Shown piece after piece: positions 40,320 to 49,200 of a stretch of DNA of 64,000 nucleotides; positions within the stretch are counted from its first letter, which is position 1; each line of letters begins with the position of its first letter. The position numbers were made by a program, and so were the translations under genes. Source of the DNA: Myxococcales bacterium (lineage in GTDB: Bacteria; Myxococcota_A; Polyangia; Nannocystales; Nannocystaceae); contig JACKDW010000026.1 in assembly GCA_020633295.1 (NCBI GenBank), forward strand, positions 40,768-104,767, given 5' to 3'. The notes under the pieces are model-generated. The model made no database searches. It was not told where the DNA came from and saw nothing but the letters and a program-made list of their open reading frames with translations.

Positions 40320-41048
40320 GTGCCGCTCTCAGCTGAACAAGAATGGATGCTCACCGCCTACGGGCTGATCGCGCTCGCGGACCGAGTGCTCACCGGGAAC
40401 GAGGCCGCGCGCGTGCTCGGCTACGCCAAGGGCCACCTCGAGGGGGAGGAGGAGTTCATCTGGATGGACCGCCTGACCGACCTCAACGCGCTGCAGGACC
40501 ACTTCGCCACGCTCTCGACGCCTGACGGCGACGCGCGCGTGATCCTCGAGCAGCTCTGGTCGATCGCGCTCGTCGACGGCGAGGCGTCGATGGCCGAGGT
40601 CAAGATGCTCGAGCGGATCGGCCGCAAGCTCGGCGTCAAGGGCCCCGACATCAGCCGGTGGCGCAAGGACTGGACCAACCGCGTGATCGAGAACGGCGAC
40701 TTCACGGCGCGGCTGATGGCGATCCTGATCCCGCGCGAGGACGGCGAGCCCAGCTCCGAGGACCGCGCCTACTACGAGCAGCTGATCGACGGCCTGCCGA
40801 TCAACCTCGGGCGGCGCAAGAAGCTGCTGCGCATGCTCGACCGCCCGCCGAGCTTCGACTCGATCAAGGCCGACTTCACGAAGCTCGACGACGAGCGCCG
40901 CGGCGAGATCGTCGGCGCCATCGGCAGGCAGCTGCGCCGCAGCGTGCACCGCGAGAGGGGCGCGGCGCTGCTGCGCGAGCTGGCCGCGGCCGGCGGCCTC
41001 GGCGACGACGACGTCGACGCCGCGCTCGCGGCCAAGTCCGGGAGCTGA
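40320..41048 (+). CDS. TerB-like helical protein
   Basis: 242 residues from GTG (VPLSAEQEWMLTAYG), chosen because GGAGG lies four bases upstream. A GTG 45 bases earlier is in frame but has no such site. Two helical repeats of TerB type are visible: ALADRVLTGNEAARVL and IALVDGEASMAEVKMLERIGRKLGV, with the acidic DGE-type metal-binding pattern. TerB-like proteins are linked to tellurite or stress response and metal sensing. Cytoplasmic; no partners nearby except a convergent small gene. Confidence 0.65.
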   Translation: MPLSAEQEWMLTAYGLIALADRVLTGNEAARVLGYAKGHLEGEEEFIWMDRLTDLNALQDHFATLSTPDGDARVILEQLWSIALVDGEASMAEVKMLERIGRKLGVKGPDISRWRKDWTNRVIENGDFTARLMAILIPREDGEPSSEDRAYYEQLIDGLPINLGRRKKLLRMLDRPPSFDSIKADFTKLDDERRGEIVGAIGRQLRRSVHRERGAALLRELAAAGGLGDDDVDAALAAKSGS

Positions 41049-41064
41049 CCCTTCCGACAGCTCC

Positions 41065-41607
41065 CTAGCGCGCGGGCCGATCGTCCCGCGCGCGCGTCGT
41101 GATCACGCGCGAGCTCGACTCCAGGGCGTCGAGCGCCCGATCGAGCGCGCGCTTGGCGTTCGCGGTCAGGCCGCCCTGGCGGTGCTGCTCGACGAGCAAG
41201 CGCTCGAGCTGCGCGATGTGGGCGTCGAGCCCGTCGCGGCGCTCCGGCGCGGCCTCGAGCGCCTCTCGGCGCCCGTCAGCGGTCGCGTCTCGCCCGGCCC
41301 CGTCTCGCCCGGCCCCGTCCCGCGAGGTCGCGTCCCGCTCGGCCGCGCCGAACAGCCGAACCCAGCGCTCAAAGCTCGCGCCGGTGCGCAGCACGCCGTG
41401 GAACAGCCGCCCCGGGCGCTCGCCCCCGATCACCAGGTCGAGGACGCCCGCGATCAGGGACAGCGGCGAGAGCACCAGGTCCTTGAGCCCGTCGACGAAC
41501 AGCTTGAGCTGGAACACCGCGAGGTCGCGGATCAACGCCCAGCGACCGGCGCGCGGATCGACGGCGCGGGCGGGCACGGCCTCGGTGACGCGCTGGAGCT
41601 CGCTCAT
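41065..41607 (-). CDS. Small protein with membrane-associated helix and repeated RDGAG segment
   Basis: 180 residues from ATG (MSELQRVTEAVPARA). Residues about 25-65 (LKLFVDGLKDLVLSPLSLIAGVLDLVIGG) form amphipathic and hydrophobic helices seen in a conserved proteobacterial family of unknown function. The middle holds short repeats (RDGAGRDGAGRD), and the C-terminal 60 residues look like a coiled coil (LDAHIAQLERLLVEQHRQ). It is divergent from the oxidoreductase gene. Likely peripheral membrane protein. Confidence 0.65.
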   Translation of the reverse strand: MSELQRVTEAVPARAVDPRAGRWALIRDLAVFQLKLFVDGLKDLVLSPLSLIAGVLDLVIGGERPGRLFHGVLRTGASFERWVRLFGAAERDATSRDGAGRDGAGRDATADGRREALEAAPERRDGLDAHIAQLERLLVEQHRQGGLTANAKRALDRALDALESSSRVITTRARDDRPAR

Positions 41608-41685
41608 GCGCCCGACTATCGCGGAGCGCGGCCCGCCGCTCAACCGCGTCACGGCCTCCGCCGGCGCCCGTGATACCGTCCGCGC

Positions 41686-42678
41686 GTGTCGATCCCAACG
41701 TCCATGCGCGCCGTGGTCGTCTCGCGCCCCGGGGGGCCCGAGGCGCTGGAGCTCACGCGGCGCCCCGTGCCCGCGCCGCGCGAGGGTGAGGTGCTCATCC
41801 GAGTCCGCGCGTTCGGCCTCAACCGCGCCGAGCTGTTCACGCGCCACGGCGACGACGGTGCCAAGGTCCCGTTCCCGCGGATCATCGGGATCGAGTGCGT
41901 CGGCGAGGTCGTCGCCGCCCCCGGCGGCGACCTCGAGCCCGGCCAGCGCGTCGCGGCGCTGATGGGCGGGATGGGCCGCCGCTTCGACGGCAGCTACGCC
42001 GAGTACACCCGCGTGCCGCGGGTCTCGGTCTTCCCCCTCGAGACCGCGCTCGACTGGGCGACCCTCGGCGCGCTGCCGGAGATGTTCCAGACCTGCAACG
42101 GCTCGCTGAAGACCGGCCTGCGCGTGGAGCCAGGCCAGACGCTGCTCATCCGCGGCGGCAGCTCCTCGATCGGGCTGACCTCGGCCGCGCTCGCCCGCCA
42201 GCGAGGGCTGCGCGTGCTCGCGACGACGCGCAGCCCGAACAAGGTCGCGGCGCTCGAGGCCGCCGGCGTCCACCACGTGATCCTCGATCACGGCGGCTCG
42301 CTCGTCGACGAGGTCCGCCGCCACGCGCCCGCGGGCGCCGAGCGCGTGCTCGAGCTGGTCGGCACGACGACGCTGCGGGACTCCCTGCGCTGCGCCGCGC
42401 CCGGCGGGCTCGTGTGCATGACCGGGATCCTCGGCGGCGCGTGGATCTGGGACGGATTCCAGCCCCTCGTCGACATCCCCAACGGCGTCGCGCTGACGTC
42501 CTACGGCGGCGGCTCCGAGGACGTGACGGTCGCCGAGCTGCAGGGCTTCGTCGACGCGGTCGCGCGCGGAGACGCGCCCTCGAACCTCGACCGCACCTTC
42601 ACGCTCGACGAGCTCCCGGAGGCGCACCGCTTCATGGAGGCCAACCGCGCCAAGGGCAAGCTCGTCGTCGTCGTCTAG
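41686..42678 (+). CDS. Quinone-oxidoreductase-like medium-chain dehydrogenase/reductase
   Basis: 330 residues from GTG, or 324 from ATG 18 bases later (MRAVVVSRPGGPEAL), which equally fits. It is a MDR-superfamily protein: GROES-like N-terminal half (EVLIRVRAFGLNRAELFTRHG, IGIECVGEVVA) and NAD(P)-binding half with LLIRGGSSSIGLTSAALAR. The zinc-binding cysteines of alcohol dehydrogenases are absent, as in the NADPH:quinone reductase subgroup. It reduces a quinone, enone or aldehyde with NADPH. Cytoplasmic. Confidence 0.85.
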   Translation: MSIPTSMRAVVVSRPGGPEALELTRRPVPAPREGEVLIRVRAFGLNRAELFTRHGDDGAKVPFPRIIGIECVGEVVAAPGGDLEPGQRVAALMGGMGRRFDGSYAEYTRVPRVSVFPLETALDWATLGALPEMFQTCNGSLKTGLRVEPGQTLLIRGGSSSIGLTSAALARQRGLRVLATTRSPNKVAALEAAGVHHVILDHGGSLVDEVRRHAPAGAERVLELVGTTTLRDSLRCAAPGGLVCMTGILGGAWIWDGFQPLVDIPNGVALTSYGGGSEDVTVAELQGFVDAVARGDAPSNLDRTFTLDELPEAHRFMEANRAKGKLVVVV

Positions 42679-42743
42679 ACGACGGGCTGCTTCGCGCGCC
42701 ATCGCGACGCGCGCGCCCGTGCGAAGCGCGATACATTCGTCGA

Positions 42744-43097
42744 ATGCGGAGCTCAGGCGCGCTCGCGACTGCGGCGCTGATCTTCGGGGTCGCCGCCCCG
42801 CTCGCGCTCGTGATCAGCGCGTCCGAGGCGCCCCGCGACGACATCATGGCGCTCGGCGCCCTCGCGTTCGGGCTGCTGGTGAGCGCGGGCCTCGGCCTGA
42901 TCGGGCTGCTCCTCGCCATCATCGCGCTCACGCGCGGCGGCCCCGGCCGCGCGCGCGCGATCGTCGGCCTCGTGCTCGCGTCGCTGCCGGTGCTGCTCGC
43001 CGCGGCGCTATTCGGCACGCGCCAGCCCGCGCCCGAGGAGCTGCCCCTCAAGCCACCTTCCGTACAGCCGCCAGCGCCGGAGCTCCCGGTGGGCTGA
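42744..43097 (+). CDS. Small membrane protein, DUF4190-like
   Basis: 117 residues from ATG (MRSSGALATAALIFG). Three hydrophobic helices: about 5-25, 33-58 (ALAFGLLVSAGLGLIGLLLAII) and 68-88. A GRARAIVGLVLA motif after the second helix is typical of DUF4190/DUF4870-like small membrane proteins. The C-terminal 25 residues are Pro-rich. Inner-membrane; function unknown. Confidence 0.65.
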   Translation: MRSSGALATAALIFGVAAPLALVISASEAPRDDIMALGALAFGLLVSAGLGLIGLLLAIIALTRGGPGRARAIVGLVLASLPVLLAAALFGTRQPAPEELPLKPPSVQPPAPELPVG

Positions 43098-43102
43098 GCC
43101 CG

Positions 43103-43319
43103 ATGTCCGCCCCCGCGCCGCCCCCCGCTCGCGCTGTGCCTGCTGCTCAGCTCCGCCTGCGCGACGAGCCCGCCGCGCGGCGCCGTGATCACGGGGACGC
43201 TCACGCACACGCGCGCGCGCCAGCCCCTCGCCGGCGCGCGCGTGGTCATCCGCTGCAGCTGCCTGCCCGCGCCGCGCGTCCGCGCGGTCGACCGGACCAT
43301 CGCGCCCGCCGTCGGCTAG
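43103..43319 (+). pseudogene. Frameshifted remnant of a small lipoprotein
   Basis: ATG 43103 gives MSAPAPP, and after one extra C in a run of six (43121-43126) the next frame reads PLALCLLLSSACATSPPRG with a perfect lipobox, then AVITGTLTHTRARQPLAGARVVIRCSCLP, the start of a carboxypeptidase-regulatory-like beta domain. It stops after 15 further unrelated-looking residues, so it is also truncated. The domain normally continues for about 60 more residues. Probably a dead gene left next to the kinase locus. Confidence 0.5.
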
Positions 43320-43640
43320 CGCCTCGTGGACCGCTGGCTCTCAAGCCCTGAGATCACGTGACCACTCATCGAGGGTCTCGAGCACCGAGCTCGCGCTCCT
43401 GGCGTGGCCACACCTCGTCTCAGAGACAACCTCGCTAAAGACGCCCTCGATCGACACGAGGGTGTCCAGATGAATGACGACGCGCAACGCACCATCCGCA
43501 GTCCTGGCGAGCTGGTAGGGACGAACGCAGCTCGCGCGACCGGATGATGGGAGGGGCTCCTCGAGCAGGCGGACCGCCCCACCAGCCGCTTATAGTACCC
43601 GCGATCTCGGCATCGCCGCCGCCCCGGAGATCGCGGACCG
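43320..43640. other. Gap with no recognisable gene
   Basis: No gene or strong structure seen. CTCTCAAGCCCTGAGATCAC (43339-43358) resembles CTCTCAAACCCGTGAGATCAC near 45836, just inside the element that splits the kinase gene. This may be a trace of the same element family, but the match is too short to rely on. Confidence 0.4.
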
Positions 43641-45786
43641 TCACCGCGCGGGCGCGTCGTCGCGATCGTCCTCACACGTCGCGCGCGCCCAGCTCGCGAC
43701 CTCCCCGTGCTCGCGTGCGTAGCCCGGACCCGCCTCGGCGAACGCGGCCTTCGCGTCCGCGGCGAGGGAGCAGGCCCGCGGCCGCAACGACGGGCCGTCG
43801 TGGTGCATGGCGCGGGCGAGACCCAATTGCGTCGCGGCGATCCTCACCGGGGGCGAGCCGCGAGCCACGCGCGTGACCAGGACCTCCTCGAGCAGCGCGC
43901 GCGCCCCCGTGTAGTCGCCCTCGGCGAGCGCGACGAGCCCGAGCCCGTTGCGCGCGTAGTCGAACATCTCGGTCCCCGGGCCGGCGCGTGACCAGATCTC
44001 GCGCGCGCGCTCGAAGTGCTTGCGGGCCTCGGCCGTGTTCCCGAGGTGCAGCTCGGCGTCGGCGAGGCTCATCAGGAACGCGCCTGTCACCGGGTGATCT
44101 GGCCCGTAGCTGAGGAGCGCCTCGCCGCGCGCGCGCTCGAGCTCGGCGACGGCCCGCGCGTGCTCCCCCTTGCGATCGAGCGTCACGCCGAGGCTGTTGC
44201 GCGCCTCGGCGATTCGGATGTCGTCTACGCCAGCGCGCGTGAGGTTGTCGATCACCGCCTCGAACTCGGCGATCGCCTCGTCGAAGCGCCCGAGCTCATC
44301 GAGCGCGTAGGCACGCCCGTGGCGCAGGTCGCCGTCGATCTTCTGACCACCCCACGCGCGCCTGTGCAGCTCCAGGGCTTGATCGAACAGGTCGAGCGCG
44401 CGCGCGGCGTGTCCAGACTCGAGCTCGGCCCGCGCGCGCGTCTCGAGCGCGCGAAACAGGCCCGGGTGGGTCTCGCCCTCGTGCTCCTGGTGCAGCGCGA
44501 GCGCCTGCTCGATCTGCGCGCGCGCCTCGTGGTGCTGCCCGTGATGCGTGAGGATCTCGGCGAGCACGCTCCGGGCCTGCGCGCGCAGCAGCCAGCCGTG
44601 CTCGGGCAGCGCGTCGGCGATCTCGACGACCCTGCGCGCGCTGGTGAGCGCGCCGTCGAGGTCACCGCGCAGCATCTGGCCGTACGCAGCCTGAACCAAG
44701 ACGCCGACGCCGGTCGGCGTCTCGAGCGCGTCGAGCCGCAGGGTCAGCGAGCGAGCGAGGCGCAGGTACACGTCCTCACCGCCCGGCGTCGGGAAGCTCA
44801 GCAGGAGCGAGAGCTCGGCCGCGAGCAGATCGTCCCCGGCGCGCAGCGCCGCGTCGAGGCCCTCGAGCGGGAGCTCGTCGCCGGGCTGGCTCTCCGCGAC
44901 GCGCCGGCGCGCCAACGCGTACTCCGCGAGCAGCACCAAGTGACCTGTCCCCCGAACCTCGTCCTCGATCGCCTTCAGCCCCTCGTGCGCCTCGGCGACC
45001 TTCCCGGACGCGGCGACCACCTCGAGCTCGGAGACGCGCGAGCGCAGCCGCTCGGCGTCCGCGACCACCTCCGGCGCGGCGGAGAACTGGTAGGCGACCT
45101 CGTGCGCGAAGTGGCAGCGCTCTGGCGGCGGCAGCCCGCCGACCATCGACGGCGCGTTCTCGACGATCTCCGCGTCCGCGTCCGCGAGCTGACGCAGCGC
45201 GACATCCAGCGCGGCGCGCCGCCGCTCGAGACACGCGTGCTGCTGGTCGTAGCTCGCGTCCGAGAGCTCGCCGGCGACGTGCGACTGACACGCGCTCCGC
45301 AGCGCCCCCGTCCACGCGTCCGCGTACTCGTGCAGGTCAAGGCGCACGCGCGGCCACAAGTCCGCGGCGTAGCTCACCGAAGAGCGCGCGAACGCGTCCG
45401 CGATGCTCATCCGCCGCGCCTCGTCCCAGACGCCCTCGAGGCGCGCGTCGATGTCACCGCAGGGCGCCGGCGCCCGCGAGATCGCGACCGCGTAGCCGCT
45501 CGCGCCCACGGCCGTCAGCCCCAGCGCCAACGAGAGCCCGCGCCGTCGCCAATTCGGCGGCTGATAGGTGAGGCGCTCGAGCAGCGCGTCCATCGACGCC
45601 CAGCGCGCGTCAGGATCGACGCTCAGACCGCGACGCAGCGCCGCCGCGACGTGGCCCGGGATCCCGGCGCCCGGCGGGGGTGGTCGTCGGATCCCGCGCG
45701 TGATGTTGACGCGCAGCTCGGCGAGCGAGTCGCCGGCGAAAGGACGCGCGCCGTAGAGCGCCTCGTGCAGCGTGACGCAAAAGCTG
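43641..45786 (-). pseudogene. C-terminal half of a Ser/Thr kinase-TPR protein, separated from its N-terminal half
   Basis: About 715 codons, open, but with no start of its own. It begins abruptly at N-SFCVTLHEALYGARPFAGDS, which is kinase subdomain IX onward, and continues with RRGLSVDPDARWASM, the usual end of a Hanks-type kinase. A membrane helix (LSLALGLTAVGASGYAVAI) follows, then about 550 residues of TPR-like repeats (HYEARAQIEQALALHQEHEG, RFDEAIAEFEAVIDNL, NTAEARKHFERAREIWSRAG). The matching N-terminal half lies 4.1 kb upstream on the same strand, and the frames agree at the junction. No kinase can form from this part alone. It is undamaged internally, so separation is recent or reversible. 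Confidence 0.85.
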
Positions 45787-45816
45787 TTCTGGGCCCCGGT
45801 GGTCTCGCATGTGCCC
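45779..45816. repeat. Left terminal repeat with core AAAAGCTG (outer copy)
   Basis: 38 bases identical to 48170-48207 except one C/T: core, then TTCTGGGCCCCGGTGGTCTC and GCATGTGCCC. The outer side of the core is kinase coding sequence. Confidence 0.9.
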
Positions 45817-46076
45817 GAAAGCACGGGCCATTGCTCTCAAACCCGTGAGATCACCGGGGTCCTTCGAGTGGTTGGCACGCCGAGGGGGATCGCGGGGGGA
45901 CGCGGGTCAACGCGGTGTTCGCGGAGCGAAGGGGGAGCGGGGCTCAGCCCGTCTCGTGCCTCGCCGTCCGTCCCGCGGTGCGGATTTGGAACGTCTCCCA
46001 GTTCTCGTCACAGGGGAACCGCCTCCGCAGCATCGTTCGCGGACACAGGACGCCCAGGGCGCGTAGACTGGCGACC

Positions 46077-47843
46077 ATGAACACCTGCCCTCTCCTGATC
46101 ACCGCCGCCGCCATACTGGCCGCGTCCTGCTCGGATGGCGGATCCAGCAGCACGGCCGCGACGGACGCGAACACGGACACCGCGGGCACGAGCGAGACGA
46201 CGACCACGACGGAGGGGACCACCGTCGGGACCACCGCCGGGACCAGCGAGGGGACCGCGGGCACCACGGCGGGCACCGGCAGCGACTCGGAGACCACGGA
46301 CACGGAGACCGACACGACCACGGACGGAGAGCCGGGGGTCGTGCGCGTCGTCTATCGCAAGGAGAGCGCGCCGGACTTCGTCGAGATCTTCGCCGTGGAC
46401 GTGGTCGACGGGATGGTCGGCGCGCCGATGAAGGTCAACCTCGATCCCGTGGGCGACGAGTCGCTCAGCACCTTGCTGCGCTCGTCCCAGGATCGCCGCT
46501 GGCTCGCCTACGAGATGGTCTCGGAGTCGATGATGGGCCGCAACCTCCACCTCGCCGACCTCCACGCGCCCGGCACGGTCACCCAGGTGACGGTGGCCCC
46601 GGCGCCCGAGTACGGGACCGTCATCGAGACGAGGTTCTCCGACGCAGCCGAGCTGTTGATCTTCTCTGCCCGCGCCGATCAGGACTCCGGCACCGACATC
46701 TTCATGGTGTCCCTGGAGGGCGGTCAACCGGGGCCCACGGTGCGCCTGAACCCGGCGACCTCTCCCAGCGACGGCGTGGGCGGCTTCACCGTCTCCCCCG
46801 ACGGGACGCGGATCGCCTACACCGGCAGCATCGACGACGGCATCGCGAACGCCTACCTCCAAAACGCGAACACCACGGATCCAGGGGCGCCGGTGCTGGT
46901 CAGCGACAACGTGGATCCCGCGATCGCCGTGGGCCCCGCAGAGTGGCTGGACGACGACTGGATCCTCTACCGCTCCGACGTCGACGACGACGGGATCCGC
47001 GAGGTGTTCGTCGTCGACGTCTCGGGCGCACCGGGGACGCCGATCTTCTTCGACCCGGGCGACACCGTCACCGTCCGCGGCCCGGGGATGGCGCCCGACA
47101 TGCGCGGCTTCGCCTACTTCGCCGGGGACGGCTCCTACGGCGACCTCTACTTCGCGCCCTTCGACGGCGCCAGCTTTGGGGCCGCGACGCTGGTCAACAC
47201 CATCGGCCCGGGCGGCGACGTCTTCTCCAAGGAGTTCGCCTGGAGCCCGGACTCCAGCTGGCTGGTGTACTCCGCCCAGCACAACACGCCCATGGTCCGC
47301 GAGGCCTTCGCCGTCGACATGTCCGGCGGCGCCCCGGCGACGCCGATCCAGGTCAACGGCCCGCTGGTGCCCAACGGCGAGATAAACACCATGCGGATCT
47401 CGCCCGAGGGCGCGCAGCTCTACTACACGGCCGAGCAGGACAGCGACAGCCTCGAGCTGTACCGCGCGTCCCTGCAGCCGGGACAGGTGGGCCCCGACGA
47501 GCGCGTCCACGCCCAGACCATCGACAACTCCACCGAGATCATCTTCGAAGGCGAGGACTGGCTGATGATCACCGGCCAGATCGACGGCGGAGTCAACCAG
47601 GAGCTCTTCTACGTCGATCTACAGGCCGCGCCCCTGACCGCCGAGGTGGTCAACGCGCCGCACCCCGACGCCGGCGTCAAGTTCGGCGCGGAGGTGTCGC
47701 CCAGCGGCCGCGTGATCGTCTACTCGGCCGGGATAGACCCGGAGACCATCTACCTCGTCGACCGCGAGGGCGCGGGCCTGGGCTCGTCCATCGAGGTCGC
47801 CGCCGATGTCATGTTCGGCATCACCGCGGTGTTGGAGCCGTAG
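46077..47843 (+). CDS. TolB-like beta-propeller lipoprotein carried in the inserted element
   Basis: 588 residues from ATG (MNTCPLLITAAAIL). The lipobox LAASC gives Cys18. A Thr/Ser/Gly linker (about 25-85) is followed by a six- or seven-bladed propeller of WD40-like Tol/PD40 repeats: FTVSPDGTRIAYTGS, FAWSPDSSWLVYSAQ, MRISPEGAQLYYTAE, AEVSPSGRVIVYSAG. Such domains bind peptides or proteins at the cell surface or in the periplasm. The lipoprotein type is common in this lineage, so it seems to be host-derived cargo. The frame upstream of the ATG is open but lacks a signal. Confidence 0.8.
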   Translation: MNTCPLLITAAAILAASCSDGGSSSTAATDANTDTAGTSETTTTTEGTTVGTTAGTSEGTAGTTAGTGSDSETTDTETDTTTDGEPGVVRVVYRKESAPDFVEIFAVDVVDGMVGAPMKVNLDPVGDESLSTLLRSSQDRRWLAYEMVSESMMGRNLHLADLHAPGTVTQVTVAPAPEYGTVIETRFSDAAELLIFSARADQDSGTDIFMVSLEGGQPGPTVRLNPATSPSDGVGGFTVSPDGTRIAYTGSIDDGIANAYLQNANTTDPGAPVLVSDNVDPAIAVGPAEWLDDDWILYRSDVDDDGIREVFVVDVSGAPGTPIFFDPGDTVTVRGPGMAPDMRGFAYFAGDGSYGDLYFAPFDGASFGAATLVNTIGPGGDVFSKEFAWSPDSSWLVYSAQHNTPMVREAFAVDMSGGAPATPIQVNGPLVPNGEINTMRISPEGAQLYYTAEQDSDSLELYRASLQPGQVGPDERVHAQTIDNSTEIIFEGEDWLMITGQIDGGVNQELFYVDLQAAPLTAEVVNAPHPDAGVKFGAEVSPSGRVIVYSAGIDPETIYLVDREGAGLGSSIEVAADVMFGITAVLEP

Positions 47844-47885
47844 CGCCTCCGACCTGCGAGCCGGCGCGCGTTGGCGAACGCCGAA

Positions 47886-47990
47886 AAAAAACACTGCGCC
47901 AGGCTCTCGCCGCGGATGAATTCCATGGCGATGATTACCCGCCCGTCGGCCTCGCCGACCTCGTGCACGGTCGCGGTGTGAGGAGCCGCG
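47886..47990 (-). pseudogene. Short fragment of a second Ser/Thr kinase gene
   Basis: On the minus strand about 32 residues read ATVHEVGEADGRVIIAMEF and then IRGESLAQ. This is kinase subdomains IV-V and the hinge of the same family. Similarity stops abruptly at an A8 run on the plus strand (47883-47890). The rest of that kinase is not in the window. It lies inside element B, next to its right end. Confidence 0.6.
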
Positions 47991-48061
47991 GCCCTGGCGG
48001 GAGGTTAGTTCGACGGCTTTTGCTCGCACCTCACCACCGTCCGCTCAAGCGATCGGTCGAG

Positions 48062-48169
48062 CGCGCGACGCCAGGCAGAGGGGCCAAATGCCAGGGGTGG
48101 CAAACAGGGGAGCCGACTCGCGCCCGCCGAACAATCGAGTCAAGTCAAGGCTATCGCCTAACCCCAAGA
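48062..48169. repeat. Right terminal repeat of element B (copy 1)
   Basis: About 108 bases nearly identical to 49797-49908, with blocks GGCAGAGGGGCCAAATGCCA, GGGGTGGCAAACAGGGG, GCCGACTCGCGCCCGCCGAA and CGAGTCAAGTCAA in the same order. GGCCAAATGCC... gives dyad character. It abuts the central AAAAGCTG. Confidence 0.85.
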
Positions 48170-48218
48170 AAAAGCTGTTCCGGGCCCCGGTGGTCTCGCA
48201 TGTGCCCTCGTCGAAACG

Positions 48219-48304
48219 CGACGTCTGTCGTCCCGCACGACGTCAGGACACGACATCTGTCGCCTCGGACGACGTCTGTCGTGTCTGAGCACGACGTCTG
48301 TCGT
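48219..48304. repeat. Short direct repeats (CGACRTCTGTCG)
   Basis: Four copies of CGACGTCTGTCG or CGACATCTGTCG start at 48219, 48251, 48270 and 48292. Spacing is irregular (32, 19, 22). They sit just inside the left end of element A. They could be binding sites for a protein acting at the element end; they are too short and irregular for a CRISPR. Confidence 0.7.
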
Positions 48305-48459
48305 CCCGAGCAGCGACCGTCATGTCTCGAAGTTCATAAGGCGACGCGTGTGCCGACTTCGCTCCGGGATTCTCCCGAGATGCTCGGGCGCGAGGCGACC
48401 CGAAGGAGCCCGCTGCGGCTCGATGCGGAGTTTGTTTGAAATCGAACGCTCGAGCGTGC

Positions 48460-48856
48460 GATCGGGCAGTGAGGGTGGCCCTACTGCCCGATCCCGCCGA
48501 CGTCCTACGCGCTCACCGGTTCGGCTCCGAGGTGATTGAGATCGAGAGCAGCCCGCGTGAGCGATCTGAACTCAGGGCCATACAAACGAGCAGCGAGGGC
48601 GTCCTCACTGCCCAATCGCACGCCTTCGCCAAGCCTGCGCCGACTTCGCTTCGAGTTGCTCGTAGTTGAGGGCCGCGACGCATGATCATCCCGAGCTCGG
48701 GACCCTTCGATCAGGCAGTGAGGGCGCCCTCACTGCTCGATCGCGGCGACTCGTCGAGCCGGCGCTGAGCTCGCTCCGAGCTTCGACCGAGCTGCTCGAG
48801 CTGGAAGGGGGAACCCCGTACGATCGAGCAGCGAGGGGACCCGTACTGCTCGATCG
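48460..48856. repeat. Array of four long palindromes at about 113-125 bp spacing
   Basis: Related inverted repeats begin at 48460, about 48585, 48708 and 48821. Arms are like GATCGGGCAGT / ACTGCCCGATC and GATCGAGCAG / CTGCTCGATC; the third has the self-complementary core CAGTGAGGGCGCCCTCACTG. Between them sequences such as GCCGACTTCGCT recur, so the whole is a degenerate tandem repeat of about 120 bp. A 9-bp repeat (CCGAGTTGA, three copies) follows near 48869-48895. The array lies directly upstream of the antitoxin gene. It resembles REP/BIME-type extragenic palindromes. Confidence 0.8.
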
Positions 48857-48966
48857 CACCGAGGTAACCGAGTTGACCGAGTTGACCGAGTTGACGGACA
48901 TCGAGTCTCAAGCGGACCATCGACGGACATCTGGTCGCGCCATGAGCGGCGGTGTAAACTCGGCTC

Positions 48967-49200
48967 ATGGGCGCCGAAGCACGCCGACTCCTCGATCAAG
49001 CGCTCGCGCTTCCCGACGATGATCGACGCGCGTTTGTGGAGGAGTTGATCCGAAGCCTCCAGGGCATCCCCGTAGAACTCGCGCCGGCCTGGCGCGGCGA
49101 GCTCGAGGGCCGCATCGCCGAGCTCGAGCGCGGTGATGTGCAAGCCGTCCCCTGGGCCGACGTCGAGGACAAAATCGCGCAGGTCCTCGCGGACTCGTGA
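48967..49200 (+). CDS. Addiction-module antitoxin
   Basis: 77 residues. It matches the short acidic antitoxin family paired with RelE/ParE-type toxins: LLDQALALPDDDRRAFVEEL at the start and LERGDVQAVPWADVEDKI near the end, where GxxxxxxWxEV is the family hallmark. It neutralises the toxin by binding and represses the operon. The stop overlaps the toxin start (TGATG), so the two are translationally coupled. It is cargo of the inserted element. Confidence 0.85.
   Translation: MGAEARRLLDQALALPDDDRRAFVEELIRSLQGIPVELAPAWRGELEGRIAELERGDVQAVPWADVEDKIAQVLADS

Larger units (their letters stand above)
45779..48177 (+). mobile_element. Inserted element B (left of two tandem elements)
   Basis: Bounded by two copies of AAAAGCTG (45779-45786, 48170-48177). 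Its left end (38 bases from the core) matches the left end of the neighbouring element with one mismatch. Its right end (48062-48169) matches that element's right end at about 88% by eye. It carries a beta-propeller lipoprotein gene, a fragment of a second kinase, and a decayed recombinase tail (LAPHHRPLKRSVERATPG in the plus strand) just before the right end. It lies in the interrupted kinase gene. Confidence 0.7.

Noticed and set aside
48219..48856. A CRISPR array
   Set aside because: The 12-bp repeats are too short and irregularly spaced. The palindromes are diverged and spaced at about 120 bp with similar, not unique, spacers. No cas genes are present.
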